Below, piece by piece: positions 31,286 through 31,903 of a stretch of 31,903 nt of DNA. A program made the position numbers and the translations under genes. The number at the start of each line of letters is the position of its first letter. Within the stretch, counting starts at the first letter, position 1. Source of the stretch: JBBCJT01 sp037190665 (GTDB lineage: Bacteria > Pseudomonadota > Alphaproteobacteria > Acetobacterales > Acetobacteraceae); the NCBI GenBank assembly GCA_037190665.1, contig JBBCJT010000223.1, positions 1 through 31,903 on the forward strand, read 5' to 3'. The notes beneath the pieces were generated by a model. That model was not told the origin of the DNA, searched no databases, and saw only the letters and a program-made list of their open reading frames with translations.

Positions 31286-31903
31286 ATGCGAGCTGACGCC
31301 GAAGCCCTCAACGAGCAGATCAAGCAGTCCGTCGCGCTGCTGAGGAGGCATCTTTGACTGGGATGCCGCGCTCGTCCGTCTCGATGAACTGAACGCCAGG
31401 GCGGAAGACCCCGCCCTCTGGAACGATGCCGAGCAGGCCCAGAAACTGATGCGCGAGCGCACGCTGCTGGCCGATCGCGTCGATGGCGTGCGCAAGCTGG
31501 AGGCCGAGGTGGACGACGCCATCGGCCTGCTGGAACTGGCCGAGGAAGAAGGCGACGCCGCGACCGCCGATGAGGCGGTGGCCGCGCTGACGCGGCTGTC
31601 CGAGGACGCCCGCCGCCGCGAGATCGAAAGCCTGCTGTCCGGCGAGGCCGACGCCAACGACAGCTTCCTCGAGGTCAATTCCGGCGCCGGCGGCGTGGAG
31701 GCTCAGGACTGGGCCGAGATGCTGCTGCGCATGTATTCGCGCTGGGCGGAACGGCGCGGCTACAAGGTGACGCTGCTGGAGCAGTCCGAGGGCGAGCAGG
31801 CCGGCATCAAGTCCGCCACGCTGCAGGTCTCCGGCCCCAACGCCTATGGCTGGCTGAAGACCGAGAGCGGCGTGCACCGGCTGGTGCGCATCTCGCCCTT
31901 CGA
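31286..31903 (+). CDS. prfB: Peptide chain release factor 2, programmed +1 frameshift, truncated by the window end
   Basis: RF2 recognises UGA/UAA and releases the peptide. Reading from ATG 31286 gives 23 codons and then an in-frame UGA at 31355-31357. The sequence there, AGG-AGG-CAT-CTT-TGA-C (31343-31358), is the classic RF2 autoregulatory site: an internal Shine-Dalgarno AGGAGG, a slippery CTT, and UGA followed by C. Skipping T31355 continues as DWDAALVRLDELNARAEDPALW, normal RF2 sequence, through FLEVNSGAGGVEAQDWAEMLLRMY to the window edge. The GGQ release domain lies beyond the window. This is a working gene, not a pseudogene. Confidence 0.96.
31343..31358 (+). promoter_or_regulatory. 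prfB programmed +1 frameshift site
   Basis: AGGAGG (31343-31348), then CAT, CTT (31352-31354) and TGAC (31355-31358). Spacing between the internal Shine-Dalgarno and the slippery CTT is as in E. coli prfB (AGGGGG-TAT-CTT-TGA-C). Low RF2 lets the ribosome shift +1 and make more RF2, giving autoregulation. Confidence 0.95.

Noticed and set aside
31286..31357. A 23-codon ORF ending in UGA, or a frameshifted prfB pseudogene
   Set aside because: The AGGAGG-CAT-CTT-TGA-C context is the known programmed +1 frameshift, so the gene is intact.

Overview
The window is a 31.9 kb piece of a very GC-rich bacterial chromosome. It looks alphaproteobacterial, and most likely from Rhodospirillales/Acetobacteraceae (a Roseomonas-like organism). 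The grounds are the gene order rne - amidase - mrcA (PBP1A) - prfB at the right end, an RNase E with a long acidic Pro/Ala insertion, a TAXI-type solute receptor, and an M81/M20 peptidase and racemase complement. The taxonomic call is inference; no 16S gene or other marker is present. No phage, plasmid, insertion sequence, CRISPR array, tRNA or rRNA was seen.

Layout, left to right. (1) 50-2257: divergent hutC (repressor) and hutF (formimidoylglutamate deiminase) with a compact control region between them. (2) 2675-6365: cydD and cydC, the heterodimeric ABC exporter needed for cytochrome bd assembly, pushed apart by about 390 bp of repeat elements. (3) 6369-6620: a degenerate 26-bp tandem repeat. 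(4) 6679-7541: two tandem OmpA-like lipoproteins. (5) 7602-9166: a translationally coupled pair, a SAM methyltransferase and a cupin of the DMSP-lyase type. (6) 9294-11970: recQ, then bfd (bacterioferritin-associated ferredoxin) and bfr (bacterioferritin), with three iron-box-like palindromes around bfd/bfr. (7) 12283-16011, minus strand: TAXI substrate-binding protein, enolase-superfamily enzyme and M20 peptidase (the last two overlap by 4 bp), followed by a small FliJ-like coiled-coil protein. (8) 16116-17123: YeiH-type membrane protein. (9) 17428-18980, minus: a PaiB-like FMN-binding protein and a DapA-family lyase. (10) 19571-23637: a divergent catabolic-looking cluster, M81 peptidase and Asp/Glu/hydantoin-racemase-like protein on minus, nucleoside hydrolase and NHL-repeat protein on plus. 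(11) 24486-31903: rne (minus) with a strong terminator, then amidase, mrcA and the start of prfB (plus), including the classic programmed +1 frameshift.

How the parts work together. The bfd/bfr block is an iron store with its release ferredoxin, probably under one iron regulator. The rne-ami-mrcA-prfB block is core housekeeping. The accessory middle looks like small-molecule scavenging: uptake, epimerisation and hydrolysis of amino-acid-like or peptide-like compounds. Scattered through the intergenic gaps are copies, in both orientations, of one composite paired-hairpin element (about 150-200 bp, built on CCCTCTCCCGC/GCGGGAGAGGG).

Items most deserving a second look: the methyltransferase/DMSP-lyase-like pair, the 26-bp tandem array, the dispersed composite element including its tandem copies inside cydDC, the racemase-family protein lacking both catalytic cysteines, and the TAXI/enolase/M20 operon.
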